A stretch of 64,000 nt of DNA, taken from Caulobacter sp. SLTY. GTDB lineage: Bacteria; Pseudomonadota; Alphaproteobacteria; Caulobacterales; Caulobacteraceae. Below, one piece after another: positions 36,458 through 46,884 of this stretch (its first letter is position 1; every line of letters begins with the position of its first letter). The stretch covers positions 97,126 through 161,125 of the forward strand of contig NZ_JAAALA010000006.1 of assembly GCF_009905535.1 (NCBI RefSeq), written 5' to 3'. The notes under the pieces are model-generated. The model did no database searches. It was not told where the DNA came from and worked only from the letters and a program-made list of their open reading frames with translations. Position numbers and translations under genes: made by a program.

Positions 36458-37869
36458 CCGTCCAGGTCCGCGACCCGGTCGCCTCGGCGGTCGGGGCGGT
36501 GCTCGACGCGCGGCTGGAGCGGCACAGCCAGGCCCCCCTGGCCGTGGCCCTGTCCGGCGGCTCCGATTCCCTGGCCCTGTTTCACCTGGTCAGCGGCTGG
36601 GCGCGCCTGAGCGGCCGCCCCGTTGTTGCCCTCACCGTCGACCACGGCCTGCAGCCGGACAGCGCCGCCTGGGCCCAGCGTTGCGCCGCCATGGCCGCTG
36701 ATCGGGGCCGGCCGCATCGGATTCTTCGTTGGGAGGGGCAGAAGCCGAAGACCGGCATCCCCGCCGCCGCCCGCGCCGCCCGCCACGCCCTGTTGGCGCA
36801 GGCCGCCCGCGAGCTGGGGGCCCGCGTCCTGCTGATGGGCCACACCGGCAGCGACCTGGCCGAAAGCGCCGCCATGCGCGGCGCCGGCTCCACCCTGCCT
36901 GACGCCCGTGAATGGGGACCGTCGCCCGCCTGGCCGGAAGGCCGCGGGGTGTTCGTCCTCCGCCCGCTGCTGGGTTTGAAGCGCGGCGCCTTGCAGGACT
37001 GGCTCGCCGGCCGAGGCATCACCTGGATCGACGACCCCGCAAACCTCGACCTGCGCTTCGCTCGGGCGCGGGCGCGGCACACGCTTGCCTCCACCGCAAA
37101 CCCAAAAACCTCTGTCATCCCAGAAGGCGCGCAGCGACTATCCGGGACCCAGGAGGGACAGGGCGCCGGTCTCGAAGCTGCGTCGAATATCGAGATCACG
37201 CACCCCCTGGGTCCCGGCTCTCCGCGCTTCTCCGCTCCGGCCGGGATGACGGGGAGAGGGTGGAGTTCTGGAGTTGAGGCCGAGCGCTGGGGCTATCTCG
37301 TCCTCCCGCGCGATATCGGGTCACGCGAACTGGCCGCCGCCTGCCTCTGCGCCGCCGGCACATCGACCCCGCCCCGCACCGACAGCCTGACCGCCCTCCT
37401 CACCCGCCTCGCCACGTCCGAGCCCTTTACCGCCACCCTGGCCGGCGCCCGGATCGAAGCTGCCGCCGACCATCTCCATGTCTTCCGGGAGACCGGCGAA
37501 TTGTCGCGGCGCCCATCGCCGCCCACTGTCCTGTCCCGGCACACCCCCGTCGTCTTCGATGGCCGGTTCGACCTGACCGCCACCGCCCCGGGCGTTAGAG
37601 TGCAACCACTTTGGGGATATGCCGCCCACCTGCCGAAAGCCCAGCAAACCGCGCTGAAAGCCCTGCCGGCCGCGGCGAGGGGGTCCCTGCCGCTGGTCAC
37701 CGACGGCGCCGGGCTCTGGACTTGCCCGATCCTTGCAGCTAGCCCGATTGTCCGCGCCCGGTCGCTGGTCCAGGCCCGTTTCGAGGCGGCGCTGGGGTTC
37801 ATCAGCCGGGAAGCGGAGGCGTATCCGGTCGCGGAACATGGCGAAGCGGCGGGGGGCGTCCTATCTTGA
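36445..37869 (+). CDS. tilS: tRNA(Ile)-lysidine synthetase TilS carrying an in-frame repeat insert
   Basis: A 474-residue protein. The ATP-pyrophosphatase loop ALSGGSDSLALF is near residues 34-45, and GHTGSDLAE and ITWIDDPANLDLRFARARAR are typical of alphaproteobacterial TilS. TilS converts the anticodon wobble C of tRNA-Ile2 (CAU) to lysidine, making it read AUA, and is normally essential. Residues about 224-269 are coded by the palindromic repeat at 37112-37252. They are Pro/Gly/Ser-rich and show no similarity to the core, and the frame stays open on both sides. The start (GTG 36445) overlaps cpoB. Confidence 0.88.
   Translation: MRRLTVQVRDPVASAVGAVLDARLERHSQAPLAVALSGGSDSLALFHLVSGWARLSGRPVVALTVDHGLQPDSAAWAQRCAAMAADRGRPHRILRWEGQKPKTGIPAAARAARHALLAQAARELGARVLLMGHTGSDLAESAAMRGAGSTLPDAREWGPSPAWPEGRGVFVLRPLLGLKRGALQDWLAGRGITWIDDPANLDLRFARARARHTLASTANPKTSVIPEGAQRLSGTQEGQGAGLEAASNIEITHPLGPGSPRFSAPAGMTGRGWSSGVEAERWGYLVLPRDIGSRELAAACLCAAGTSTPPRTDSLTALLTRLATSEPFTATLAGARIEAAADHLHVFRETGELSRRPSPPTVLSRHTPVVFDGRFDLTATAPGVRVQPLWGYAAHLPKAQQTALKALPAAARGSLPLVTDGAGLWTCPILAASPIVRARSLVQARFEAALGFISREAEAYPVAEHGEAAGGVLS
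37112..37252. repeat. Dispersed palindromic repeat, family A, copy 2, inside tilS
   Basis: About 141 bp bounded by TGTCATCCC and CCGGGATGACGG, with internal CCGGGACCCAG and CTGGGTCCCGG arms. The block CGAGATCACGCACCCCCTGG is the exact reverse complement of a block in the gap-pgk copy, so the two copies are inverted relative to each other. Here the element lies in a coding frame without a stop. Confidence 0.88.
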
Positions 37870-37919
37870 GTTTCAGTCCACCCTTGTGGCCACAACATCT
37901 GTTGGGATGAGTTGAGAGC

Positions 37920-39824
<1,905 letters not shown>

Positions 39825-39831
39825 GGATCGA

Positions 39832-39858
39832 CCCCCGGCTTCCCCGCCGGGGGTTTTT
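39832..39858 (+). terminator. Intrinsic terminator after ftsH
   Basis: CCCCCGGC (39832-39839) and GCCGGGGG (39846-39853) form an 8-bp GC stem with a 6-base loop, followed by TTTTT, right after the ftsH stop. It also abuts the 3' end of the convergent DUF4344 gene. Confidence 0.85.
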
Positions 39859-39861
39859 CTT

Positions 39862-40698
39862 TCAGCGGAAGCCCGCCGCGACGCCGACCTCGACCACCTG
39901 GTTGACCAGTTCGTAGCAGAGTGTCAGCTCATTCCTGGCGGGGCTCCAGAAGGCATTGGCGACCTTGCAGTCGCGGGCCACGATCCGGATGGTCTCCTGG
40001 CCCTCCGCCCAGCGCATTTGGCGCAGGATTTCACGCACCTCCTCCAGCAGACCCAGGCGCTTGGCCAAGGCGGCGGCATCCGCGGTGGACGGCGAGGCCG
40101 GCTCGTAGGTCAGGGTGGTGAAGAAGCTGTCCAGGCTGTGCAGGTTGGAAACGTTCGCCTTCAGCAGCTTTCCCCAGCTCAGGCTGTTCTGCGCCGCCTC
40201 GAACCGGCAGCTGTCCCGGCGGTCCTGCGGAATACCCACCCGCCCGGCCAGCGGCCCGAAATCGTCCGGCGCCCGCCCGTAAAGCAGGCAGGCGATCTGG
40301 AAGGCCCGCTGTTCGTCCATACCGTGTTCGTCCCACCAGGGCAGGTCGGCGCGGGCGGTCGGGTTCATCTTCGCCGAGGCCATCCACCATTCCATCGCCC
40401 CGACCGCGTCCAGCCCGTCCTCCCCGGCCCCGTCGGGCGATAGCCAGAAGATGGCGAACCGGTCGGCCGCGTCCTCCTCCCGGCCCAGCACCGGCAACTC
40501 ATAGACATCGACGAAACCGTGGCCGAGCTCGTGCAGCAGCACGAATCGCAGGGTGCCCCGGGTGAACTGCGCCAGGGTCACCGCCTCCCGGAACAGCGAC
40601 TGCGGCGGGGCCAGCTTGAGCAGCGGCTGGGCCGTGGTGGGCAGGCAGACCGACAGCGACAGAGCGGCGGCGAGGGCAAGGCGAGACAGGGTTTTCAT
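39862..40698 (-). CDS. DUF4344 domain metallopeptidase-like protein, secreted
   Basis: A 278-residue protein with a signal peptide (about residues 1-23, TTAQ). It has a zincin motif HELGH (56-60) with EEDAAD (74-79) supplying the likely third ligand, as in the DUF4344 family. Such proteins are putative zinc proteases whose substrates are unknown. Two further Cys (near 155 and 190) lie in the mature part. The start at 40698 (MKTLSRL) is supported by the AAGAGAG site. It is divergent from folP. Confidence 0.8.
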   Translation of the reverse strand: MKTLSRLALAAALSLSVCLPTTAQPLLKLAPPQSLFREAVTLAQFTRGTLRFVLLHELGHGFVDVYELPVLGREEDAADRFAIFWLSPDGAGEDGLDAVGAMEWWMASAKMNPTARADLPWWDEHGMDEQRAFQIACLLYGRAPDDFGPLAGRVGIPQDRRDSCRFEAAQNSLSWGKLLKANVSNLHSLDSFFTTLTYEPASPSTADAAALAKRLGLLEEVREILRQMRWAEGQETIRIVARDCKVANAFWSPARNELTLCYELVNQVVEVGVAAGFR

Positions 40699-40742
40699 CC
40701 GGCTCTCTTGAGCGAAGCGCCGCGCCGTCGCATCACTCAAAA

Positions 40743-41567
40743 ATGTGGGAAAATGCACATCGCCCGCCTATGGTCATGGGCATCGTCAACGTGACGCCGG
40801 ACAGCTTCTCCGACGGCGGGCGGCATGACCGGCCGGACGCGGCCGTTGCGCACGGTCTGGCCCTGCTGGCCGACGGCGCCGACCTCCTCGACATCGGGGG
40901 CGAGTCGACCCGCCCCGGCGCCACGGCCGTCGCAGCGGCCGAGGAGATCGCCCGCGTCGTCCCTGTGATCGAAGGCCTGCGGGCCCGCACCGCCGCGCCG
41001 ATCTCCATCGACACCCTGAAACCCGACGTGGCCCGCGCGGCCATCGCCGCCGGCGCGACCATCTGGAACGACGTCGCCGCCCTGCGCGAGCCCGGCGCGG
41101 TGGAGACCGCCGCCGGGCTCGGCTGCGACGTGGTGCTGATGCATATGCTGGGCGAGCCGCGCACCATGCAGGACGACCCCCGCTACGACGATGTGGTCGC
41201 CGAGGTGGAGGCGTTCCTGCTGACCCGCGCCGAAGCGGCGATGGCCGGCGGCGTCGCCCGTGAGCGCATCCAGCTCGACCCCGGCATCGGCTTCGGCAAG
41301 ACGACGGCCCACAACCTGGCCCTGATCGCCGCCCTGCCCCGCTTCGTGGCCTCCGGCTTCCCGATCCTGCTGGGGGCCAGCCGCAAACGGTTCATCGCGG
41401 CCATCGACTCCCTCGCCACCCAGGCCGACCAACGGCTCGGCGGCTCCCTGGCTGTCGCTCTCGAGGGCGCCCGCGCCGGCGTGGCCACCGTCCGGGTCCA
41501 CGACGTGCGCGAAACGGTGCAGGCCCTGGCGGTTCAGGCGGCGGTAGCCTCCACGAAGGACAGATAG
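40743..41567 (+). CDS. folP: Dihydropteroate synthase
   Basis: A 274-residue protein with the family signatures MGIVNVTPDSFSDGG (residues 12-26) and DIGGESTRPG (about 56-65). It condenses DHPP with p-aminobenzoate in folate synthesis and is the sulfonamide target. The start may be ATG 40743 or 40770 (MVMGIVN). Its 3' end overlaps the convergent kptA by 34 bases. With purT and the cyclo-ligase this is the third one-carbon/folate gene of the window. Confidence 0.94.
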   Translation: MWENAHRPPMVMGIVNVTPDSFSDGGRHDRPDAAVAHGLALLADGADLLDIGGESTRPGATAVAAAEEIARVVPVIEGLRARTAAPISIDTLKPDVARAAIAAGATIWNDVAALREPGAVETAAGLGCDVVLMHMLGEPRTMQDDPRYDDVVAEVEAFLLTRAEAAMAGGVARERIQLDPGIGFGKTTAHNLALIAALPRFVASGFPILLGASRKRFIAAIDSLATQADQRLGGSLAVALEGARAGVATVRVHDVRETVQALAVQAAVASTKDR

Positions 41568-42079
41568 GCGGCCGGCACGGCGTCGGTCAGCCAGACCCCG
41601 TTGCTGCTGACCATGAAGACATGGCCGTCGGCGGCCATCCGCGCCGCGTCGACCACCAGGATCACCGGCGCGCCCCGCCGCGCGCCCACCTTGCGGGCGG
41701 TCTCCAGGTCCGGCGACAGGTGGACGTGGTGGCGGGCCATCTTCTTCAGCCCCTCGGCGAAGATGGCGTCCAGCGCCCGCTTCACCGTGCCGTGGAACAG
41801 GCGCGCCGGCGGCGTGGTGGATGGCAGGTCGAGGGTGATCTCAATTGAATGGCCCTGGCGCGCGCGGATGCGCTCGAGGTCGCCGCTGAACTCGAACCGC
41901 TGCTTGTCGTTTTCCTCGACCACGGTCGTCAGCTCATCGAAGCTGACGGTCTTCAGCGAGGCCAGCACGTGATCGACCGGCGCCCAGCCGGCCGGTTCCA
42001 GGACCAGATTTCCCGCTTCCGGCGCATGGCGCAGCCAGTAGGAGAGGGTCTTGGAGATGGTTTTCGTATCCTTTTTCAT
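41534..42079 (-). CDS. kptA: RNA 2'-phosphotransferase (Tpt1/KptA family)
   Basis: A 181-residue protein with the four conserved segments of the family: LSYWLRH (12-18), RARQGHS, LFHGT and HHVHLS. In fungi Tpt1 uses NAD+ to remove the 2'-phosphate left by tRNA splicing. Bacterial KptA retains this activity in vitro but bacteria have no such splicing, so the physiological substrate is unknown. It overlaps the folP end by 34 bases, tail to tail. The start ATG 42079 (MKKDTKT) fits the family better than 42091. Confidence 0.9.
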   Translation of the reverse strand: MKKDTKTISKTLSYWLRHAPEAGNLVLEPAGWAPVDHVLASLKTVSFDELTTVVEENDKQRFEFSGDLERIRARQGHSIEITLDLPSTTPPARLFHGTVKRALDAIFAEGLKKMARHHVHLSPDLETARKVGARRGAPVILVVDAARMAADGHVFMVSSNGVWLTDAVPAAYLSFVEATAA

Positions 42080-42262
42080 GGGCGCGCCCATGCCACGGGC
42101 CGCGCGACGCCGCTAGGACGGCGAGAACACAGGTCTGCGGCCAGATGACTCAGATTCCGCGTATGGACGCGGCGGCCCCGGGGCGGCACTGTTCCGTATC
42201 GGGAGGAGCGCCTGACGCTGTCGCGCGCAATGCGTGACGAAATAGCCTGGCGAGGGACGAAT

Positions 42263-43039
42263 TTGGCAGAGTTCACCGCATCGGACGGCGTGACCATCGC
42301 CTTCGACGACACGGGCGTGGCCGGCGGCCCGCCCGTGCTGCTGGTTCACGGTTTCGCTTCGAACCGCGAAGAGGCCTGGAAACGCACCGGATGGTACGCC
42401 GCCTTCGAACGCCGGGGCCAACGGGTCATCGCGCTGGACCTGCGCGGCCATGGCGCCAGCGGCAAGCCGCACGAGGCGGCCCTCTATTCGCGCGGGACGC
42501 TGCTGGGCGACCTGACCGGCCTGCTGGACCATCTGGGCATCGGCCGGGCCGACCTGGTCGGCTATTCTATGGGCGCGCGGCTGTCGCTGGGGCTGGCGAT
42601 GTCCGCGCCGGAGCGGATCGCCAACCTGGTGCTCGGCGGCGTCGGCGGACGACTGCTGACGCCAACGCCGCGCGACGACCGCATGGCCCAGGCCATGGAG
42701 GCCGACGATCCGGCCACCATCGCCGAACCGCTCCTCCAGAGTTTCCGCCACTTCGCCGACGAACAGGGAGAGGACCGCCTGGCATTGGCCGCCTTCGTCC
42801 GCGCCCCGTCCCGCGAGTTCGACGCCGACGAGCTGTTCGCCGTACGCTGCCCCACCCTGGTGGTGGCCGGAAGCCGCGACGCCCTGGCCGGCGACCCGCA
42901 GGCGCTCGCTGATACCATCCCCGGGGCCAAGGCCGTCACCCTGCAGGGCTGCGACCACTTCAATGCCATCCCCCACGCCATGCTAAAGGCGACGGTGTTC
43001 GACTTCCTGGACGGGTACCTGGACGATCCGTTCGGGTGA
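42263..43039 (+). CDS. Alpha/beta hydrolase
   Basis: About 258 residues of the alpha/beta hydrolase fold: oxyanion motif VHGFASN, nucleophile elbow GYSMGA (Ser near 102), acidic residue in AGSRDAL, and His in GCDHFNA near the C-terminus. The start TTG 42263 has GAGGG 6 bases upstream; ATG 42230 lacks a site and is the alternative. The substrate is not predictable. It is convergent with the GST gene. Confidence 0.85.
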   Translation: MAEFTASDGVTIAFDDTGVAGGPPVLLVHGFASNREEAWKRTGWYAAFERRGQRVIALDLRGHGASGKPHEAALYSRGTLLGDLTGLLDHLGIGRADLVGYSMGARLSLGLAMSAPERIANLVLGGVGGRLLTPTPRDDRMAQAMEADDPATIAEPLLQSFRHFADEQGEDRLALAAFVRAPSREFDADELFAVRCPTLVVAGSRDALAGDPQALADTIPGAKAVTLQGCDHFNAIPHAMLKATVFDFLDGYLDDPFG

Positions 43040-43046
43040 GGGGGGC

Positions 43047-43673
43047 TTACCGCCCCAGCAGATACTCCCCGCCCTTATCCAGCGCCGCCTTCCAGGCCGG
43101 TCGAGCGTGGATTCTGGCGATCCAGGCGGCCATGGCCGGATACTTGTCCAATTGGCCCATGGCCTTGGCCACCTCCGGCACGAAGCTCATCTGGGCGTCC
43201 GCGCCGGTGAGGTCCGAGCCCAGCAGGTAGTCGCGGCCCGACAGGCTCTGGTCGACGAAGTCCAGGTGGTTGGCGATCTCGCTCTGGATACGCGGGTGCA
43301 GCGGCGCGCCACCCTCGCCGAGACGGCTGACATACATGTTGAGCATCAGCGGCAGCATGGCGCTGCCTTCGGCGTAATGCAGCCACTGCTGGTAGGCGTC
43401 ATAGGCGGGCGTCGCCGGATCGGGCGCCAGCCGGCCACCGCCGTGCCGGCGGATGATGTAGTCGATAATCGCCCCGCTCTCGTGCACCGTGGTCGCCCCG
43501 TCGACGATCACCGGGCTCTTGCCCAGCGGATGCACGGCCTTCAGCTCCGGCGGCGCCAGGCGGGTGGTGGCGTCGCGGGCGTGGTGCTTGATCTCATAGG
43601 GCAGCCCGAGTTCCTCGAGCACGAACAGGATCCGCTGGGAACGGCTTTCGTTCAGGTGATGGACGACGATCAT
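43047..43673 (-). CDS. Glutathione S-transferase family protein
   Basis: A 208-residue protein with an N-terminal thioredoxin-like domain (VHHLNESRSQRILFVLEELG, HPLGKSPVIVDG with the cis-Pro, HESGAIIDYI) and an all-helical C-terminal domain. It conjugates or reduces substrates with glutathione. It is divergent from the acyl-CoA dehydrogenase, sharing a 138-bp promoter region. The Ser/His near residues 9-11 could be catalytic. The substrate is unknown. Confidence 0.88.
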   Translation of the reverse strand: MIVVHHLNESRSQRILFVLEELGLPYEIKHHARDATTRLAPPELKAVHPLGKSPVIVDGATTVHESGAIIDYIIRRHGGGRLAPDPATPAYDAYQQWLHYAEGSAMLPLMLNMYVSRLGEGGAPLHPRIQSEIANHLDFVDQSLSGRDYLLGSDLTGADAQMSFVPEVAKAMGQLDKYPAMAAWIARIHARPAWKAALDKGGEYLLGR

Positions 43674-43811
43674 AGGGGGCCCTTTCGACTGCCTGGAGCT
43701 GTGATAGCGCGCCGAACGCCGACGGCAAAATCGTGCGCCGCGCCCCTGTGTTGTGTGCAATTGCGGAATATCTATAGTGCGCCGCACAAGAAATCCGGGG
43801 ATATCGTTCGC

Positions 43812-45500
43812 ATGACCGCCACCGCTCCCGTCGCCGATCACAGCCTGATCCTGGAGGGCCTGGTCCCCTTGCTGGACGAGGCGGCCGGGGCGGTTCAGGC
43901 CTTCGTGGCCGAGGCGAAAGGGGCGGTGAAGGCGAAGATCACCGGCGGCGGGCGCATCGACCGCAAGCTGGCCGACGCCGAGCAGCACGCGGTGCATGGC
44001 TTCGGCTGGTATGCCAGCTACGCCGAGCTGATGACCCAGGTCGCCGGCTGGGCGTCAAGCCTGGAGGCCGCCGGCAAATTCAGCGAGACCGACGCTCTGC
44101 TGGCCCAGCTGCTGTTCAGCGAATACGCCGCCCAGCTGATCGGCGGCATCCCGATGAACCAGGGCGAGATCATTCGCCCCGCCGACCTGACCGCCAGCCG
44201 CGAGACCATGAACCGGCTGTTTGCCCCTGCCCTGATGCGCTTCGTCCAGGAAGGCGGCGGCCAGGCGGTGAAGAGCCGGGTGGCCCAGCTGGTGGCGGAG
44301 GCGCGCGGCAAGGCCACCGTCGAGGACACCGGCCTGGACGAAACCTTCGAAATGATCCGCGACCAGTTCCACAGCTTCGCGGAAGAGAAGGTCATCCCGT
44401 TTGCCCACCAGTGGCACCTGAACGACGAGCTGATCCCGCTGGACCTGGTCAAGGAGCTGGGGGATCTCGGCGTCTTCGGCCTGACCATTCCTGAAGAGTT
44501 CGGCGGCGCGGGGATGGGCAAGACCGCCATGTGCGTGGTCTCCGAGGAACTCTCCCGCGCCTGGATCGGCGTCGGCTCCCTGGCCACCCGTTCGGAGATC
44601 GCCGCCGAGCTGATTCTGACCGGCGGCACGGATGAGCAGAAGGCCGAATGGTTGCCGCGCATCGCCAGCGCCGAGATCCTGCCGACCGCCGTGTTCACCG
44701 AGCCCAACACCGGCTCGGACCTGGGCGCCCTGCGCACTCGCGCGGTGCTGGAGGGCGACCGCTACATCGTCACCGGCAACAAGACCTGGATCACCCATGC
44801 GGCCCGCGCCGATGTGATGACCCTGCTGGTCCGCACCGAGCCGGACACCACCGACTACCGCGGTCTCTCCATGCTGCTGGCCCCCAAGCTGCGCGGTGAC
44901 GACAGCGCGCCCTTCCCTACCCCCGGCATGAGCGGCGGCGAGATCGAGGTGATCGGCTATCGCGGCATGAAGGAGTACGAGATCGGCTTCGACGGGTTCG
45001 TCGTTCCGGCTGCCAACCTGCTGGGCGGCCAGCCGGGCCAGGGCTTCAAGCAGCTGATGGCCACCTTCGAGAGCGCCCGCATCCAGACCGCCGCCCGCGC
45101 GGTCGGCGTCGCCCAGCGTGGACTGGAACTGGGCCTCAACTACGCGCTGGACCGCAAGCAGTTCGGCGGACCGATCTTCGGCTTCCCCCGCGTGGCCAAC
45201 AAGCTGGCCATGATGGCCGCCGAGCTGATGGGGGTTCGCCAGCTGACCTACTATGCCGCCCGCCAGAAGGACGAGGGCAAGCGCTGCGACCTGGAGGCCG
45301 GCATGGCCAAGCTGATCGCCGCCCGCGTCGCCTGGGCCGCCGCCGACAACGCCCTGCAAATCCACGGCGGCAATGGATTTGCGATGGAATACGAGGTCAG
45401 CCGCGTGCTGGCCGACGCGCGGATTTTGAACATCTTCGAAGGCGCGGGTGAGATCCAGGCGCAGGTGATCGCCCGGCGCCTGCTTGAGGATGGGAACTGA
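43812..45500 (+). CDS. Methylsuccinyl-CoA dehydrogenase-like acyl-CoA dehydrogenase
   Basis: A 562-residue flavoprotein. Residues about 170-562 form the acyl-CoA dehydrogenase fold (VSEELSRAWIGVGSLATRS, FTEPNTGSDLG, QIHGGNGFAMEYEVSR). Ordinary members have about 390 residues; this has an extra N-terminal helical domain of about 165. That size and the sequence resemble the methylsuccinyl-CoA dehydrogenase (Mcd) of the ethylmalonyl-CoA pathway. No other gene of that pathway is in the window. It should pass electrons to EtfAB, encoded 3.2 kb downstream. Confidence 0.75.
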   Translation: MTATAPVADHSLILEGLVPLLDEAAGAVQAFVAEAKGAVKAKITGGGRIDRKLADAEQHAVHGFGWYASYAELMTQVAGWASSLEAAGKFSETDALLAQLLFSEYAAQLIGGIPMNQGEIIRPADLTASRETMNRLFAPALMRFVQEGGGQAVKSRVAQLVAEARGKATVEDTGLDETFEMIRDQFHSFAEEKVIPFAHQWHLNDELIPLDLVKELGDLGVFGLTIPEEFGGAGMGKTAMCVVSEELSRAWIGVGSLATRSEIAAELILTGGTDEQKAEWLPRIASAEILPTAVFTEPNTGSDLGALRTRAVLEGDRYIVTGNKTWITHAARADVMTLLVRTEPDTTDYRGLSMLLAPKLRGDDSAPFPTPGMSGGEIEVIGYRGMKEYEIGFDGFVVPAANLLGGQPGQGFKQLMATFESARIQTAARAVGVAQRGLELGLNYALDRKQFGGPIFGFPRVANKLAMMAAELMGVRQLTYYAARQKDEGKRCDLEAGMAKLIAARVAWAAADNALQIHGGNGFAMEYEVSRVLADARILNIFEGAGEIQAQVIARRLLEDGN

Positions 45501-45549
45501 GGGGCGGGTTGAGTTCCTTCCTCGCGCGAGGCGGGGGAGGAATTGGAGC

Positions 45550-46170
45550 CTACATCGCCCCATAGCTCGTCTGCGGCCGGACGCCCGACAGGATGATATG
45601 CACCTGCTTGTCCATCCTCGCGGTCAGGGCCACCGCGTCGGCGCCGAGCTGGGCCGCATGGCTGTAGTTCCAGGCGTAGGCGGCCATCAGACATTCCAGG
45701 ACCAGGTCGAGGTCGGCGTCAGGCCGGATGTCGCCCCGCGTGATGCCCTCGGCCAGGATGTCGAGCAGCATGCCCCGGAAGCCCTGATTGCGGCCGAACG
45801 GTATGGTGGTTTCCTCCAGCGAGGGGCTGAAGGAGGCGGCGATGTGGGCCAGGAACAGCTTCACCCGCCGGCATTCGAAATCGTAGTGAATGGCGAAGAT
45901 CGAGCAGATGCGATCGGCCGTGGACCCCCGCAGATAGGGCAGCACCCTGACCAGCTCGGCCTGCAAGGGCTCCACCCGGTCGGCCATCACCTGGCTCAGA
46001 ACATCGGCCTTGGAGCTGAAGGTAGTGAAGACGCTGCCGACGGAGACGCCCGCCCGATCGGCGATCGCGCGGATCGTCGTTTCTTCGTAACCGATCTCAT
46101 GGAAGAGATCACGGGCGGCCGACAGCACCTTCTCGCGCGTCGCCGCCTTTTGAGCGTCCCGTACCCCCAA
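45550..46170 (-). CDS. TetR/AcrR family transcriptional regulator
   Basis: A 206-residue regulator with an N-terminal helix-turn-helix (TIRAIADRAGVSVGSVFTTF, about residues 32-51) and a helical effector-binding part. The start is probably TTG 46170 with a GGGGGA site 5 bases upstream. It is convergent with the acyl-CoA dehydrogenase. A hairpin terminator separates it from the next TetR gene upstream. The target genes are unknown. Confidence 0.85.
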   Translation of the reverse strand: MGVRDAQKAATREKVLSAARDLFHEIGYEETTIRAIADRAGVSVGSVFTTFSSKADVLSQVMADRVEPLQAELVRVLPYLRGSTADRICSIFAIHYDFECRRVKLFLAHIAASFSPSLEETTIPFGRNQGFRGMLLDILAEGITRGDIRPDADLDLVLECLMAAYAWNYSHAAQLGADAVALTARMDKQVHIILSGVRPQTSYGAM

Positions 46171-46194
46171 CTGTTCCCCCGGGGTTGATATGAA

Positions 46195-46223
46195 AAGACG
46201 CCCCGACAGTGCCGAGGCGTCTT
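46195..46223 (-). terminator. Hairpin terminator downstream of the second TetR gene
   Basis: AAGACGCC and GGCGTCTT form an 8-bp perfect stem with a 13-base loop between the two TetR genes. On the minus strand it is followed by a TTTTCAT run, so it can terminate the unit 46234-47141. Confidence 0.7.
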
Positions 46224-46233
46224 GTTTGCGCCT

Positions 46234-46884
46234 CTAACTACGCGCGCCGGCCAGGATCAGATTGATCTGATCCGACAGGCGTGAGGTCAGGTCGTCTGCA
46301 GTCCATCCGTCGAACACTGCGCGACGGTAACCGGCGAGGTAAACGTCCCACAGAACGCCCGCGATCAAGCGCAGGTCGGCGCGCTGCGACAGTTCGCCGC
46401 GCTCCACACCGCTGCGCAGGGTGTCGCTGACCAGGGTCTGGACCGGCTTCAGCGCCTCTCGGTTGCGTTTCTCGGCCACATCGCTGCGGGTCCAGGACGC
46501 GGAGATTCCGGCCTGAAGCAGGGGCAGCTGGCTCATGTGGAAGCGATAGGCCACCGAGAACAGGTTGGTCAGGTTGGCGGCGACATCGTCGCTGCTCCGG
46601 GCGGCGTCCTGCATGGCTTCGTTCAGCAGGGCGTAGTCCTGGGCCAGGATCTCGTCGAACAGTTCGCTCTTGTCGGCGAAGCTGGCGAACACCGCGCCGG
46701 TCGACATGCCGGCGGCCTTGGCGATGTCACGGATTGTGGCGCCCTCATAGCCACGCTCGGTGAACAGCTGACGGGCGGCGGCCAGAACCTTCTCGCGGGT
46801 GCGCTGCTTGGCGAGCGCGCGGCGGGTCGGCTTGGCGGGACGCACGGCCGGGGAGGCGATCACGCGCATCGGGATATGGTTCAT
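46234..46884 (-). CDS. TetR/AcrR family transcriptional regulator
   Basis: A 216-residue regulator with the helix-turn-helix ATIRDIAKAAGMSTGAVFASF (about residues 49-69) and a helical C-terminal part. It overlaps the upstream 86-residue protein gene by 4 bases (ATGA at 46881-46884), so the two are translated as a unit. It is related in layout to the TetR gene just downstream but not a close duplicate. Target unknown. Confidence 0.86.
   Translation of the reverse strand: MNHIPMRVIASPAVRPAKPTRRALAKQRTREKVLAAARQLFTERGYEGATIRDIAKAAGMSTGAVFASFADKSELFDEILAQDYALLNEAMQDAARSSDDVAANLTNLFSVAYRFHMSQLPLLQAGISASWTRSDVAEKRNREALKPVQTLVSDTLRSGVERGELSQRADLRLIAGVLWDVYLAGYRRAVFDGWTADDLTSRLSDQINLILAGARS

Noticed and set aside
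45509..45545. Hairpin-like GC-rich sequence between the acyl-CoA dehydrogenase and TetR genes
   Set aside because: The arms have mismatches and no T-tract follows, so I did not list it as a terminator.
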